DNA of 59,665 nt from MGBC114844 sp910585855 (GTDB lineage Bacteria > Bacillota > Clostridia > Lachnospirales > Lachnospiraceae): assembly GCA_965646165.1 (NCBI GenBank), contig CBFFYP010000016.1:1-59665 (forward strand), read 5' to 3'. This document shows, in pieces, positions 34,711 through 42,910 of this stretch. The notes under the pieces are model-generated. The model had not been told where the DNA came from and ran no database searches. It was given only the letters and a program-made list of their open reading frames with translations. Each line of letters starts with the position of its first letter. The first letter of the stretch is position 1. A program made the position numbers and the translations under genes.

Positions 34711-34738
34711 ACGGAGTGAAAGTAAAATTTCACTCCGT
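34711..34738 (+). terminator. Hairpin between argF group and birA
   Basis: ACGGAGTGAAA (34711-34721) pairs perfectly with TTTCACTCCGT (34728-34738) around a six-base loop. There is no T-run after it, so it may be a weak terminator or an RNA-processing/stability hairpin. An upstream TCAGC/GCTGA hairpin lies near 34631. Confidence 0.5.
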
Positions 34739-34788
34739 CGTTTATGTGGATTAATACCATATAATAGATAAAGGACGGAACAAAAACT

Positions 34789-35769
34789 ATGAAGACAAGG
34801 ATTTTACAGACCTTAAAGGAACATAAAGGCTATGTGTCTGGACAGGAACTTTGTGATGCATTGGGAATTTCAAGAACAGCGGTTTGGAAATATATAAATA
34901 AATTAAAGGAAGAGGGATACCAGATTGAAGCTGTTCCCAACAAAGGCTATCATTTGCTGACAGTTCCAGATGTATTAACAGAAAGTGAAATTAAAAGCCG
35001 GATTTTTACCAAATGGGCGGGAAAAGAGATACATTGTTATAACAGTGTCGATTCTACAAATAATGCGGCTAAAACTGCTGCAGAGCAAGGTAGTCCACAT
35101 GGAGCGTTATTTCTTGCCGAACAACAGAGTTCTGGAAAAGGAAGACGGGGGCGGGGTTGGGTTTCTCTACCCGGTACAGGTATCTGGATGACAATTCTTT
35201 TAAGACCACAATTAGAACCTTCTTATGCATCTATGCTGACATTAGTGGCAGCTTTAAGCATGAGTAAAGCAATTAAGGCACAGACAGGGCTGGAAGCACA
35301 GATTAAATGGCCAAATGATGTGGTTATTAATGGAAAAAAAGTCTGCGGAATTTTAACAGAAATGAGTGCAGAAATGGAACAGATTCACTATGTAGTAATC
35401 GGACTTGGAACGAATGTAAATATAGAGGAATTTCCGAAAGAGATACAGGATCGAGCCACTTCTCTAAAGATAGAAAGCAAAAAAGAAATCGAACGTGTTC
35501 CTGTTATATGTGCATTTTTGTCTTATTTTGAAGAAGACTATGAAAATTTTATGGAACATCGGAATCTTTCCGGGCTTTTGGAGCAATATAATAAAAGGCT
35601 GGTCAACTGCGGGCGTGCGGTTCGAGTTTTAGATCCAAAAGGAGAATACAGTGGAACTGCAAAAGGGGTGGATTCGACAGGAGCATTGATAGTAGAAAAA
35701 GAGAAAGGGGAAACGGTAGCAATTACTTCGGGAGAAGTTTCCGTACGTGGAATCTATGGTTATGTCTAA
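34789..35769 (+). CDS. birA: Biotin-protein ligase / biotin operon repressor
   Basis: 326 residues, bifunctional class II. The N-terminal winged helix (MKTRILQTLKEHKGYVSGQELCDALGISRTAVWKYINKL) is present, followed by the ligase domain with the adenylate loop GKGRRGRGWVSLPGTGIWMT (GRGRRGR-like), IKWPNDVVINGKKVCGIL and a C-terminal SH3-like cap. It attaches biotin to carboxylase carrier proteins and, with its DNA-binding domain, can repress biotin uptake or synthesis genes. I found no BirA operator (TTGTTAACC-type repeat) in the window. A small gene overlaps its end. Confidence 0.96.
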   Translation: MKTRILQTLKEHKGYVSGQELCDALGISRTAVWKYINKLKEEGYQIEAVPNKGYHLLTVPDVLTESEIKSRIFTKWAGKEIHCYNSVDSTNNAAKTAAEQGSPHGALFLAEQQSSGKGRRGRGWVSLPGTGIWMTILLRPQLEPSYASMLTLVAALSMSKAIKAQTGLEAQIKWPNDVVINGKKVCGILTEMSAEMEQIHYVVIGLGTNVNIEEFPKEIQDRATSLKIESKKEIERVPVICAFLSYFEEDYENFMEHRNLSGLLEQYNKRLVNCGRAVRVLDPKGEYSGTAKGVDSTGALIVEKEKGETVAITSGEVSVRGIYGYV

Positions 35770-36094
35770 AAAAGAACAAAAACGTGTTGTACTTTGCGGT
35801 GCCAGTAATTATAATGAAAAATATTATCTAAATCCTGATTTTTTAAAACTGCCGAAAGGGATTCAAGATGAATTAAAGGTGATGTGTGTACTGTTTGTTT
35901 CTGAAGTGGGAGGTATTCTTACTTTGGAGTATGAGGCAGACGGAACACTTTGTTTTCGAGTAGCGGCAGATGAAGAGGATATTTTATTTGATGAGATTGG
36001 AGCTGGGCTTAAAATAAAAGAGTATCAGCAAACAAAACAGGAACTGTTAAAAGGGTTAGAACTTTACTATCGGGCTGCAGTTTTGCGAGAATAA
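35762..36094 (+). CDS. DUF6145-like conserved small protein
   Basis: About 110 residues. It overlaps the end of birA by eight bases; ATG 35762 (MSKKEQKRVVLCGASNY) or ATG 35756 are the likely starts. Core pattern RVVLCGASNYNEKYYLNPDFLKLP, VMCVLFVSEVGGILTLEYEADG and ADEEDILFDEIG fits what I recall as DUF6145, found in Lachnospiraceae beside birA. No membrane segment. Function unknown. The downstream repeat unit II begins 12 bp after its stop. Confidence 0.65.
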   Translation: MSKKEQKRVVLCGASNYNEKYYLNPDFLKLPKGIQDELKVMCVLFVSEVGGILTLEYEADGTLCFRVAADEEDILFDEIGAGLKIKEYQQTKQELLKGLELYYRAAVLRE

Positions 36095-36105
36095 AGTGTG
36101 CTTTC

Positions 36106-36856
36106 TTTCACCGGACGCCAGAGGCGGTTTGCTTCTTTCCTTTGCTTGCTCCGGTTTCCGAACGGTAAGAAAGTCTAGGGCTTCTGTATCCAGACACATC
36201 CAACCGGACGAACCGGGGCGCAATTCGCCCTCACCACTGGCGAAAGGTAACTGGTGTAAGGAAAGATTTTATCAGCTATAAAACATCCTCTTCCCTATTC
36301 TCCGGGCTAAACACGCCCCTTTTTTTGCATACCCTGCATGGAAGCAGGATATGCAAAAAATTCTAGGTGTTTCCACAGAAGCCAGACGTTCTAACCGTTC
36401 TCCGAAGTCGCTGGCAAAGGAAAGAAGCAAACCGCCTCTTGCTGCTAGTTGAACCACGGCAGAAAGGATGAAATTCTTTTTTTGTTCCGGGGTCAAGAAA
36501 CAGCCAGATTCGAAAACGGTGGACAACCTGCAGTGACTTTGGAGAAAAGTTAGAAGTTCTTGACTTCTGCTTAAGAACATAAGATTTTTTTCACATACTG
36601 CTTCCATGCAGTGTGTGAAAAAAAGGAGCGTGTTTAGCCCGCATTTGTATCGGAACGGGATTGTTTGGTGGCAGGCAGCATTTTTGGGATGTCTGTTTCG
36701 TTTTGACTGTCATGCGGGCGAATTGCGCTCCGGTCTGTCCGGCTGGATGTATGAAACTGCAGAAGTCTTAGAACTTCTTACTTTTTGGAAACGTGGAACA
36801 GCAGGTTGTCCATCGTTTTCGAATCTGGCGTCCTCTATTCAAAAGACTTATTGAAG
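36106..36856 (+). repeat. Family A composite palindromic unit II (two full arms)
   Basis: This is unit I in reverse orientation. Edge TTTCACCGGACGCC, arm 1 at 36120-36439 with perfect 26-base complementary ends (AGAGGCGG type), linker with GTTGAACCACGGCAG, GGATGAAATTC and TTCCGGGGTCAAG, arm 2 at 36505-36827 with 27-base complementary ends and one mismatch (CAGATTCG type), then GCGTCCTC and AAAAGACTTATTGAAG. Inner boxes in both arms match unit I. It separates the birA pair from coaX. Confidence 0.9.
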
Positions 36857-36903
36857 GAATATAAATAAAAGTTTGACAGTTATAAAGGAGAGGTGATTGG
36901 CAT

Positions 36904-37689
36904 ATGTTGTTAGTGGTCGATGTGGGAAATACAAATATTACATTGGGAGTATTTCAGGGGGAACAATTAGAGGCTAGTTTTCGGCTGACTACAAAGATTA
37001 GCCGGACTTCCGATGAGTATGGGATGCTGCTTTGCAGTTTGTTGGAACATCGGGGAATTGATGCAGAGGATATTGATGCAGTTATTGTATCTTCTGTTGT
37101 GCCTGCGATAATGTATTCTTTTCATAATGGGGTAAAAAAGTATCTTAACCAAATTCCTTATGAAATTAAACCCGGAACCAAGACTGGGATTAAAATTGTA
37201 ACGGCAAATCCCTATGAAATCGGATCGGATCGGATTGTGGATGCAGTGGGGGCTTATGAATTATATGGTGGCCCGGTTCTTGTAATTGATTTTGGAACAG
37301 CAACTACTTATGATGTTATTACAGAGGACGGAAAATTTATTGCCGGAATTACTGCTCCCGGGATTCGAATTAGTGCAAAGGCACTTTGGCAGGATGCCGC
37401 AAGACTTCCTGAAATTGAGATTCGAAAGCCAGATTCTATTTTGGCAAAGGATACAATTCAAAGTATGCAGGCTGGTCTGGTGTATGGATGTATTGGACAA
37501 ACTGAGTATATTATTGAAAAGGTAAGGGAAGAAACTGGGTTTGCTGATATGAAAGTGGTAGCTACTGGGGGATTGGGAAAGATTATTGCAGAGGCTACAG
37601 AAAAAATTTGTGTATATGATCCTAATTTGACATTAAAAGGGCTTCGGCTGATTTATGAAAAAAATACTAACTATAAAGGAGAAATTTAA
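36904..37689 (+). CDS. coaX: Type III pantothenate kinase
   Basis: 261 residues. ASKHA-fold kinase: VDVGNTNITLGVF phosphate loop, VIDFGTATTYDVI and GITAPGIRISAKAL, and VVATGGLGK near the end. It catalyses the first committed step of coenzyme A synthesis, pantothenate to 4'-phosphopantothenate, and the type III form is not inhibited by CoA. ATG 36904 follows AAAGGAGAGGTG. It is translationally close to dusB, whose start lies eight bases after this stop. Confidence 0.96.
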   Translation: MLLVVDVGNTNITLGVFQGEQLEASFRLTTKISRTSDEYGMLLCSLLEHRGIDAEDIDAVIVSSVVPAIMYSFHNGVKKYLNQIPYEIKPGTKTGIKIVTANPYEIGSDRIVDAVGAYELYGGPVLVIDFGTATTYDVITEDGKFIAGITAPGIRISAKALWQDAARLPEIEIRKPDSILAKDTIQSMQAGLVYGCIGQTEYIIEKVREETGFADMKVVATGGLGKIIAEATEKICVYDPNLTLKGLRLIYEKNTNYKGEI

Positions 37690-37696
37690 CAACGGG

Positions 37697-38653
37697 ATGA
37701 AATTTAAAATTGGGAGTATAGAGTTTGAAAATAACTTGGTTTTAGCTCCAATGGCGGGAGTGACCGATATTCCTTTTCGGCTTTTGTGCAAAGAACAGGG
37801 ATGCGGGATGCTCTATACGGAAATGGTCAGTGCAAAATCTTTATTATATCAAAATAAAAATACAAAAGCTCTTTTGGAAGTCAGACCAGAAGAACGCCCT
37901 ATTGCACTTCAGCTTTTTGGTTCAGAACCGGAAGTAATGGCTTGGGCTGCCGGAGAACTAGAAGGGGGCGATTATGATCTGTTTGATATTAATATGGGAT
38001 GCCCTGTTCCTAAGATTGTAAATAATGGAGAAGGTTCTGCTTTGATGAAAGATCCGAAACTGGCGGCAGAAATTGTTCGGGCTATGGTAAGGGCGGTAAA
38101 AAAACCGGTTACGGTAAAGATTCGAAAGGGGTTTACAGAAGAAACGGTAAATGCAGTAGAGATGGCAAAGCGGTTAGAAGATGCTGGAGCTGCTGCGATT
38201 GCTGTACATGGCAGAACACGGGAACAGTATTATTCTGGTAAGGCGGATTGGGAAATTATTCGGAAGGTAAAAGATGCTGTGTCGATTCCTGTAATCGGAA
38301 ACGGAGATATTAATTCCCCGGAAAAGGCAAAAAAGATGCTGGAAGATACCAAATGTGATGCATTGATGGTAGGACGGGGAGCGCAGGGGAATCCGTGGCT
38401 GTTTTCGCAGATATTAGATTTTCTTCAGACAGGACAGTATCGGGGAAAACCGTCTGCAGAGGAGGTGAAAACTATGATTTTAAGACATGCCAGACTCCAG
38501 TTAGAAGTAAAGGGAGAGTATATCGGTATACGTGAAATGCGTAAGCATGTTGCTTGGTACACGGCAGGCTATCCCCATTCTGCACAGCTTCGAAATAAAG
38601 TAAATATGGTGGAAAATTATCAGGAATTAGAAAAACTTCTTGCAGGATTATAA
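37697..38653 (+). CDS. dusB: tRNA-dihydrouridine synthase
   Basis: About 318 residues from ATG 37697 (MKFKIGSIEFENNLVLAPMAG), the usual DusB start; an in-frame ATG at 37655 would overlap coaX. FMN-barrel motifs: APMAGVTDIPFR, catalytic cysteine in NMGCPVPKIVNNGEGSAL, AAIAVHGRTREQYYSG, PVIGNGDI and VGRGAQGNPWLF. It reduces uridine to dihydrouridine in tRNA D-loops. It ends just before the greA promoter. Confidence 0.95.
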   Translation: MKFKIGSIEFENNLVLAPMAGVTDIPFRLLCKEQGCGMLYTEMVSAKSLLYQNKNTKALLEVRPEERPIALQLFGSEPEVMAWAAGELEGGDYDLFDINMGCPVPKIVNNGEGSALMKDPKLAAEIVRAMVRAVKKPVTVKIRKGFTEETVNAVEMAKRLEDAGAAAIAVHGRTREQYYSGKADWEIIRKVKDAVSIPVIGNGDINSPEKAKKMLEDTKCDALMVGRGAQGNPWLFSQILDFLQTGQYRGKPSAEEVKTMILRHARLQLEVKGEYIGIREMRKHVAWYTAGYPHSAQLRNKVNMVENYQELEKLLAGL

Positions 38654-38658
38654 ATTTC

Positions 38659-38687
38659 TTGACAGTGTAAAGGTTTTTCGATATAAT
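38659..38687 (+). promoter_or_regulatory. Promoter of the greA-lysS transcript
   Basis: Perfect TTGACA (38659-38664) and TATAAT (38682-38687), 17 bases apart, starting four bases after the dusB stop. Transcription should begin near 38694. Confidence 0.85.
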
Positions 38688-38691
38688 ATTT

Positions 38692-38797
38692 GGAATCTGG
38701 AATATTGATAAATGCCAGTTGGCTGATGAGAGGGAAACTGCTGCGGGAGGCGGCGGAGGCGAGAACCAGAATCCGGTTTGCCGGATTCTTTGTTTTT
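38692..38797 (+). promoter_or_regulatory. Structured leader with mutually exclusive stem and terminator upstream of greA
   Basis: GGAATCTGG (38692-38700) can pair with CCAGAATCC (38766-38774) to close a ~65-base domain. AGAATCCGG (38768-38776) instead pairs perfectly with CCGGATTCT (38781-38789) around TTTG, followed by TTGTTTTTG, a classic terminator. The closing stem and terminator share bases 38768-38774, so they cannot coexist; stabilising the first would allow greA expression. Inside the domain CAGTT/AACTG and GCTGC/GCGGC can form helices. I cannot match it to a known riboswitch. Confidence 0.6.
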
Positions 38798-38842
38798 GTG
38801 AAAAGTCAGAAGGTAAAGTAAGGAGAGAAAGGTGTAAAAGAA

Positions 38843-39328
38843 ATGGCGGATAAGAAAAATATATTAACTTATGCAGGTTTAAAACAGTTAGAAAATGAAC
38901 TTCAGGATCTTAAGGTTTATAAGAGAAAGGAAGTTGCACAAAAGATTAAAGAAGCCAGAGAACAGGGGGATTTATCGGAAAATGCAGAGTATGATGCAGC
39001 AAAAGACGAGCAGAGAGATATTGAAGCTAGAATTGAAGAATTGGAAAAAATTTTGAAAAATGCAGAAGTAGTTGTAGAAGATGAGGTCGATTTGGATAAA
39101 ATCAATGTCGGCTGTCAGGTAAAGCTGTTGGATTTTGAGTATGATGAGGAATTAAATTTTCAAATTGTAGGGTCAACAGAAGCAAACAGTCTGCAGGGAA
39201 AGATTTCCAATGAATCACCGCTGGGTTTGGTTTTAATCGGAAAACGAGTGGGGGATGTCGTAGAGGTAGAAACTCCGGCAGGCGGTATGGTACAGTATCG
39301 TGTTATTGATATTAAGAGAGTAAATTAA
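38843..39328 (+). CDS. greA: Transcription elongation factor GreA
   Basis: 161 residues, normal length. N-terminal antiparallel coiled coil (YAGLKQLENELQDLKVYKR, then EAREQGDLSENAEYDAAKDEQRDIEARIEELEKILKNA) with the acidic tip (DLSENAEYDAAKDEQ) that reaches the RNA polymerase active site, then the FKBP-like C-terminal domain ending VVEVETPAGGMVQYRVIDI. It rescues backtracked polymerase by stimulating transcript cleavage. AAAGGTG lies before the ATG. It is followed by lysS 38 bp later. Confidence 0.96.
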   Translation: MADKKNILTYAGLKQLENELQDLKVYKRKEVAQKIKEAREQGDLSENAEYDAAKDEQRDIEARIEELEKILKNAEVVVEDEVDLDKINVGCQVKLLDFEYDEELNFQIVGSTEANSLQGKISNESPLGLVLIGKRVGDVVEVETPAGGMVQYRVIDIKRVN

Positions 39329-39366
39329 TAAAAAAGCAGTAAAACATTACAGAAAGAGAGGCAAAA

Positions 39367-40860
39367 ATGGGCGAACAGCAAAAGAATCCTGCAGAACAGG
39401 ATATAAACCAGTTATTAAAGGTGCGTCGGGAAAAGCTTGCTGATTTACAGGAGCGGGGAAAAGATCCGTTTCAGGTTACAAAGTATGATGTGACACACCA
39501 TAGTAAGGAAATTATTGAAAATTTTGAAACATTAAATGGAAAGACTGTTTCCGTGGCAGGTCGTATTATGGCAAAACGGGTTATGGGAAAGGCTTCTTTT
39601 TGTCATATTCAGGATGTGCAGGGAAAAATTCAGGCATATGTAGCAAGGGATAATGTAGGGGAAGAATCCTATGCCGATTTTAAAAAATATGATGTAGGGG
39701 ATATTGTCGGAGTGCAGGGAGAAGTATTCGAAACAAAGACAGGAGAAAAATCCATTCATGTTTCAAAAATTCTTTTGCTTTCCAAAAGCCTTCAGATTTT
39801 GCCGGAGAAATATCATGGTTTAACCAATACGGATATTCGCTATCGTCAGCGCTATACGGATTTGATTATGAATGAAGAAGTGAAAGAAACATTTATCAAG
39901 CGTTCGAAAGTCATTCGTTCAATTCGCCGCTTTTTAGACGAGCAGGGCTTTATAGAAGTGGAAACACCAATGTTAGTATCCAATGCAGGAGGCGCAGCAG
40001 CAAGACCATTTGAAACCCATTATAATGCATTGGATGAAGATGTAAAACTGAGGATCTCACTGGAATTGTATCTAAAGAGATTGATTGTAGGCGGGTTAGA
40101 ACGGGTATACGAAATTGGACGTGTCTTTCGAAATGAAGGACTGGATACCAGACACAATCCAGAATTTACTTTGATGGAATTGTATCAGGCATATACCGAT
40201 TATATTGGTATGATGGATTTAACAGAAACCATGTTTCGATATGTAGCAAAGGAAGTCAATGGAAGTGCTGTCATTCCTTATGGAGATGTGGAAATTGATT
40301 TAGAAAAACCTTTTGCAAGAATTACTATGGTAGAAGCAGTAAAACAATATGCAGGAGTGGATTTTGACCAAATCGCAGATACAGAAGAAGCTAAGCGGAT
40401 TGCAGATGAAAAAGGGATTCACTATGAGGAAAGACATAAAAAGGGTGATATTTTAAGTTTGTTTTTTGAAGAGTTTGCAGAGGAACATTTGATTCAGCCT
40501 ACTTTTGTGATGGATCATCCAGTGGAGGTTTCTCCGCTTACGAAAAGAAAACCTTCTAATCCAGACTATGTGGAACGGTTTGAATTATTTATTACTGGAC
40601 GGGAAATGTGTAATGCTTATTCAGAGTTAAATGATCCTATTGATCAGAGGCAGCGGTTTGCTGCACAGGAAGAGGCTTTTGCTGCAGGAGATGAAGAAGC
40701 CAATCATACCGATGAGGACTTTTTAAATGCATTAGAAATTGGGATGCCTCCTACTGGGGGAATTGGATATGGAATCGATCGGCTGGTTATGCTGCTTACC
40801 AATCAGCCGGCGATTCGGGATGTTTTATTGTTTCCGACTATGCGGACATCTGATAAATAA
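39367..40860 (+). CDS. lysS: Lysyl-tRNA synthetase, class II
   Basis: 497 residues. N-terminal OB fold (KTVSVAGRIMAKRVMGKASFCHIQD) then the class II core: motif 1 region FLDEQGFIEVETPML, motif 2 FRNEGLDTRHNPEFTLMELYQAYTDY, motif 3 GIGYGIDRLVMLLTN. It charges tRNA-Lys. It is the second gene after greA, a common Firmicutes order. I saw no T-box before it. Confidence 0.97.
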   Translation: MGEQQKNPAEQDINQLLKVRREKLADLQERGKDPFQVTKYDVTHHSKEIIENFETLNGKTVSVAGRIMAKRVMGKASFCHIQDVQGKIQAYVARDNVGEESYADFKKYDVGDIVGVQGEVFETKTGEKSIHVSKILLLSKSLQILPEKYHGLTNTDIRYRQRYTDLIMNEEVKETFIKRSKVIRSIRRFLDEQGFIEVETPMLVSNAGGAAARPFETHYNALDEDVKLRISLELYLKRLIVGGLERVYEIGRVFRNEGLDTRHNPEFTLMELYQAYTDYIGMMDLTETMFRYVAKEVNGSAVIPYGDVEIDLEKPFARITMVEAVKQYAGVDFDQIADTEEAKRIADEKGIHYEERHKKGDILSLFFEEFAEEHLIQPTFVMDHPVEVSPLTKRKPSNPDYVERFELFITGREMCNAYSELNDPIDQRQRFAAQEEAFAAGDEEANHTDEDFLNALEIGMPPTGGIGYGIDRLVMLLTNQPAIRDVLLFPTMRTSDK

Positions 40861-41064
40861 ACCCAGTATTTATGCGGATTCTAGCAGCTTTGAAAAGAAA
40901 AGTACAACAAATTTTTACCGAATCTTACGAGATAATACTTAAATAATCCGTATTTAAGTGGTTTTAATGAAAGAAAGGAATGTACGAAAAAGGACATTTT
41001 CTAAAAATATTTAGGTAGGACTCACCTTAAAAATATAATAGCATACAATCCTTAAATGTCAATA
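40861..41064. other. Intergenic stretch downstream of lysS
   Basis: AT-rich with a weak ATACTTAAATAATCCGTATTTAAGT palindrome-like stretch split over 40936-40960 that could act as a transcript end. No gene is seen. Confidence 0.4.
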
Positions 41065-41187
41065 AAAGCAAAATGAAAAGGTATATGTTCAGGTTACGCA
41101 GGAAATTAAATCTGAGAATACGAAAAAACGCTCACTTGGTAAATCCAAGGGGGCGTTTTACTTATCCTTTTTATTCGGTTTTGGGAG
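41065..41187 (+). repeat. Collapsed second copy of a DUF4143 gene tail and its terminator
   Basis: The first ~51 bases are identical to 44571-44621 inside the DUF4143 fragment, and the last ~65 bases are nearly identical to 44782-44845, including the hairpin AACGCTCACTTGG / CCAAGGGGGCGTT. About 160 bases that lie between these two blocks at 44 kb are missing here. The join is within a short A-rich run, suggesting recombination at the AAAAAACG sequence. Confidence 0.85.
41123..41160 (+). terminator. Terminator hairpin in the 41 kb copy
   Basis: AAAACGC...ACTTGG pairs with CCAAGG...GCGTTTT. It can end transcription from lysS even though its original gene is deleted. Confidence 0.6.
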
Positions 41188-41273
41188 AATTATTCAGTTT
41201 TAGAAGAATTAAAATTTTAAATAGTTTTGGTATGAATACATTACTTGCTTATTTAGAAGTTATTTTTTGTAAA

Positions 41274-42287
41274 TTATTTTATTCGTTGAAATTGTTCTTT
41301 TGAACCAAATTCCTTTTTATTTTCATTTTCAGTAACAGTAATTGGAAATTCGATTATTTCTAAATTTAATTCACTGTTGGCTTCCATATAGTAATAAAAA
41401 TAATAACGTATAATATAATTTCCTGTTTTTGAAATAGAAAAAATAAAAGGACTGAAATAATAAGCACCTTGGTAAACTTCAGGATTGTATCCTCCGAGCC
41501 CATCCATTCCTAAAATATCGGTTTCTTTCTGGGTAGCACAGTCAACTAAAGTAATCCAAATTAGATTCGGCATATCGGAATAATGATAATTATATGGAAA
41601 CCATCCTTCTTCAAACCAATCATAGGTAGCCCATGTTTGCAGAACTTCTTTTGTTTTATAATCTGTTTTTTCTATTCTGGCATAAAAAATAACACGATCT
41701 TCGATTATGATTTGTTTTTCAACTGGTTTTGTTGCACTTGGCTTTATAACTATCTCTTTTTGGCACTTTACAGTAACTGGTTTTGTCACACAATTTTTAT
41801 CAAAATAGTAATAAAATTCTGCATAAAATTGATAAGTTCCAGCAGGAAGAGAAAGACCTTGTGTCCCATTAAAAAAGATCTGTGCTGTTTCTGGCTGATA
41901 GGATTCTGTTGGTTTTACACAAGAGGAAAAATTTTTTACTCCACTGGCTAACATATATTCATAGCTGCTATAAGCAGTCATATTTTTTGAAATAATACCT
42001 TCTGGAGCTAATTCATATTGATTTTGAGAACCCTCTATTTTTACTTCTGCGTGAAATCCCTGATCTGAAGCAATCTCTACAAAAAAAGAATTATTTTGAA
42101 AGTAAATAGGCTGTTTTTTCTTATTTTCAATTTGTAGATTATAGCAGATAAAATCACCTCCATCATAAATGTCTTGATCAAAAAGAATCTGTAAAACGGG
42201 TTGATTTTGATTAGAATTATAATAAAAAATAGTAAAAGTGATTATAACCAGAAAGCAGAAAAAGAAAAGAATAAAATTTTTTTTCAT
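41274..42287 (-). CDS. Membrane-anchored unknown protein
   Basis: About 337 residues from ATG 42287, with AAAGGA upstream; an in-frame TTG at 42365 runs into an unlikely N-terminus. One strongly hydrophobic N-terminal helix (FILFFFCFLVIITFTIFYY) without lipobox. The extracellular part has repeated beta segments: PVLQILFDQDIYDGGDFICYNLQIENKKKQPIYFQNNSFFVEI, then LSLPAGTYQFYAEFYYYFDKN and KTGNYIIRYYFYYYMEAN, like Ig-type modules that bind or brace cell-surface polymers. I do not recognise a family. It lies among fragments and may be laterally acquired, being strongly AT-rich and tyrosine-rich. Confidence 0.6.
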   Translation of the reverse strand: MKKNFILFFFCFLVIITFTIFYYNSNQNQPVLQILFDQDIYDGGDFICYNLQIENKKKQPIYFQNNSFFVEIASDQGFHAEVKIEGSQNQYELAPEGIISKNMTAYSSYEYMLASGVKNFSSCVKPTESYQPETAQIFFNGTQGLSLPAGTYQFYAEFYYYFDKNCVTKPVTVKCQKEIVIKPSATKPVEKQIIIEDRVIFYARIEKTDYKTKEVLQTWATYDWFEEGWFPYNYHYSDMPNLIWITLVDCATQKETDILGMDGLGGYNPEVYQGAYYFSPFIFSISKTGNYIIRYYFYYYMEANSELNLEIIEFPITVTENENKKEFGSKEQFQRIK

Positions 42288-42299
42288 AAATAAAATCCT

Positions 42300-42650
42300 T
42301 TCGGTTGTAATAGGCGAAAGTTCACTGCCCTTAGGCGGTGGAAAAAGCTTTGTAAATTCTTGCAAAAAAACATTATTTTATGTTACCATTTATACATAAA
42401 GAAAACCGTTGGGAGCAATGGCTCGAAAGGCACTCTTTATACTTTGAAAAGTTAAGATAGAATGTCTTTAATACAATCCATTGTCAATGTAAAATCTTAA
42501 ACGCATGGAACACTTGCTACATGGCATGAGAGTTTAGACAGCAATTCCTATTGGAGTAAAAAGTCGGAAACATAAGCTGTTACTACGACCGGGCAGTTAC
42601 AAGTCCATGACCTTTCGGGCATAGGTAGTTAACATGATACTTCTTTGTTG
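42300..42650. mobile_element. Possible IS200/IS605-type end fragments
   Basis: At 42308-42340 the minus strand reads CACCGCCTAAGGGCAGTG, a short hairpin followed by AACTTT, like a right end of these elements. At 42600-42635 the plus strand reads CATGACCTTTCGGGCATAGG then TAGTTAAC, also like a right end, preceded by a broken reading frame. Neither is diagnostic. Confidence 0.3.
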
Positions 42651-42910
42651 ATTAAAATTTTTTGTTCTATTTATTACACCACTTTGCAACTTTTTCATAT
42701 TTTACCTATTCAAGATGTCCTGTAATCAAGAACTTTCATTTGTTCTACTAATTTTTCTTTATTTTGAGGTATAATACAAAAATGATAAATAATCATTTAC
42801 TCTCAAATTTAAACTATTTTTCATGTTAAATTTTGTACCCTATCATAAAATTTGTACCTATCCAATTATAAAACACAATATTACAAGGCTTTTAAAAATA
42901 TAATTTTTGA
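42651..42910. other. Intergenic stretch, nothing recognised
   Basis: AT-rich DNA between possible IS scraps and the protease pseudogene. It would have held the missing 3' end of that gene, but I see no remnant with a GxSGG-type motif. Confidence 0.4.

Noticed and set aside
34625..34788. BirA operator or biotin-related riboswitch before birA
   Set aside because: Hairpins are present but no BirA operator half-sites; the strongest hairpin fits a transcript end better.
36320..36356. Hairpin with T-run and A-run inside family A arms as an intrinsic terminator
   Set aside because: The T-run comes before the hairpin and the A-run after it on both strands, so they pair with each other instead of leaving a free U-tract.
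38721..38740. CTGATGAG followed by GAAAC in the greA leader, resembling a hammerhead ribozyme core
   Set aside because: Only a few bases separate the two boxes, leaving no stem II, and the flanks do not form stems I and III with a cleavage site. Chance match is more likely.
39329..39366. T-box or riboswitch directly before lysS
   Set aside because: Only 38 bases separate greA and lysS, too short for such an element.
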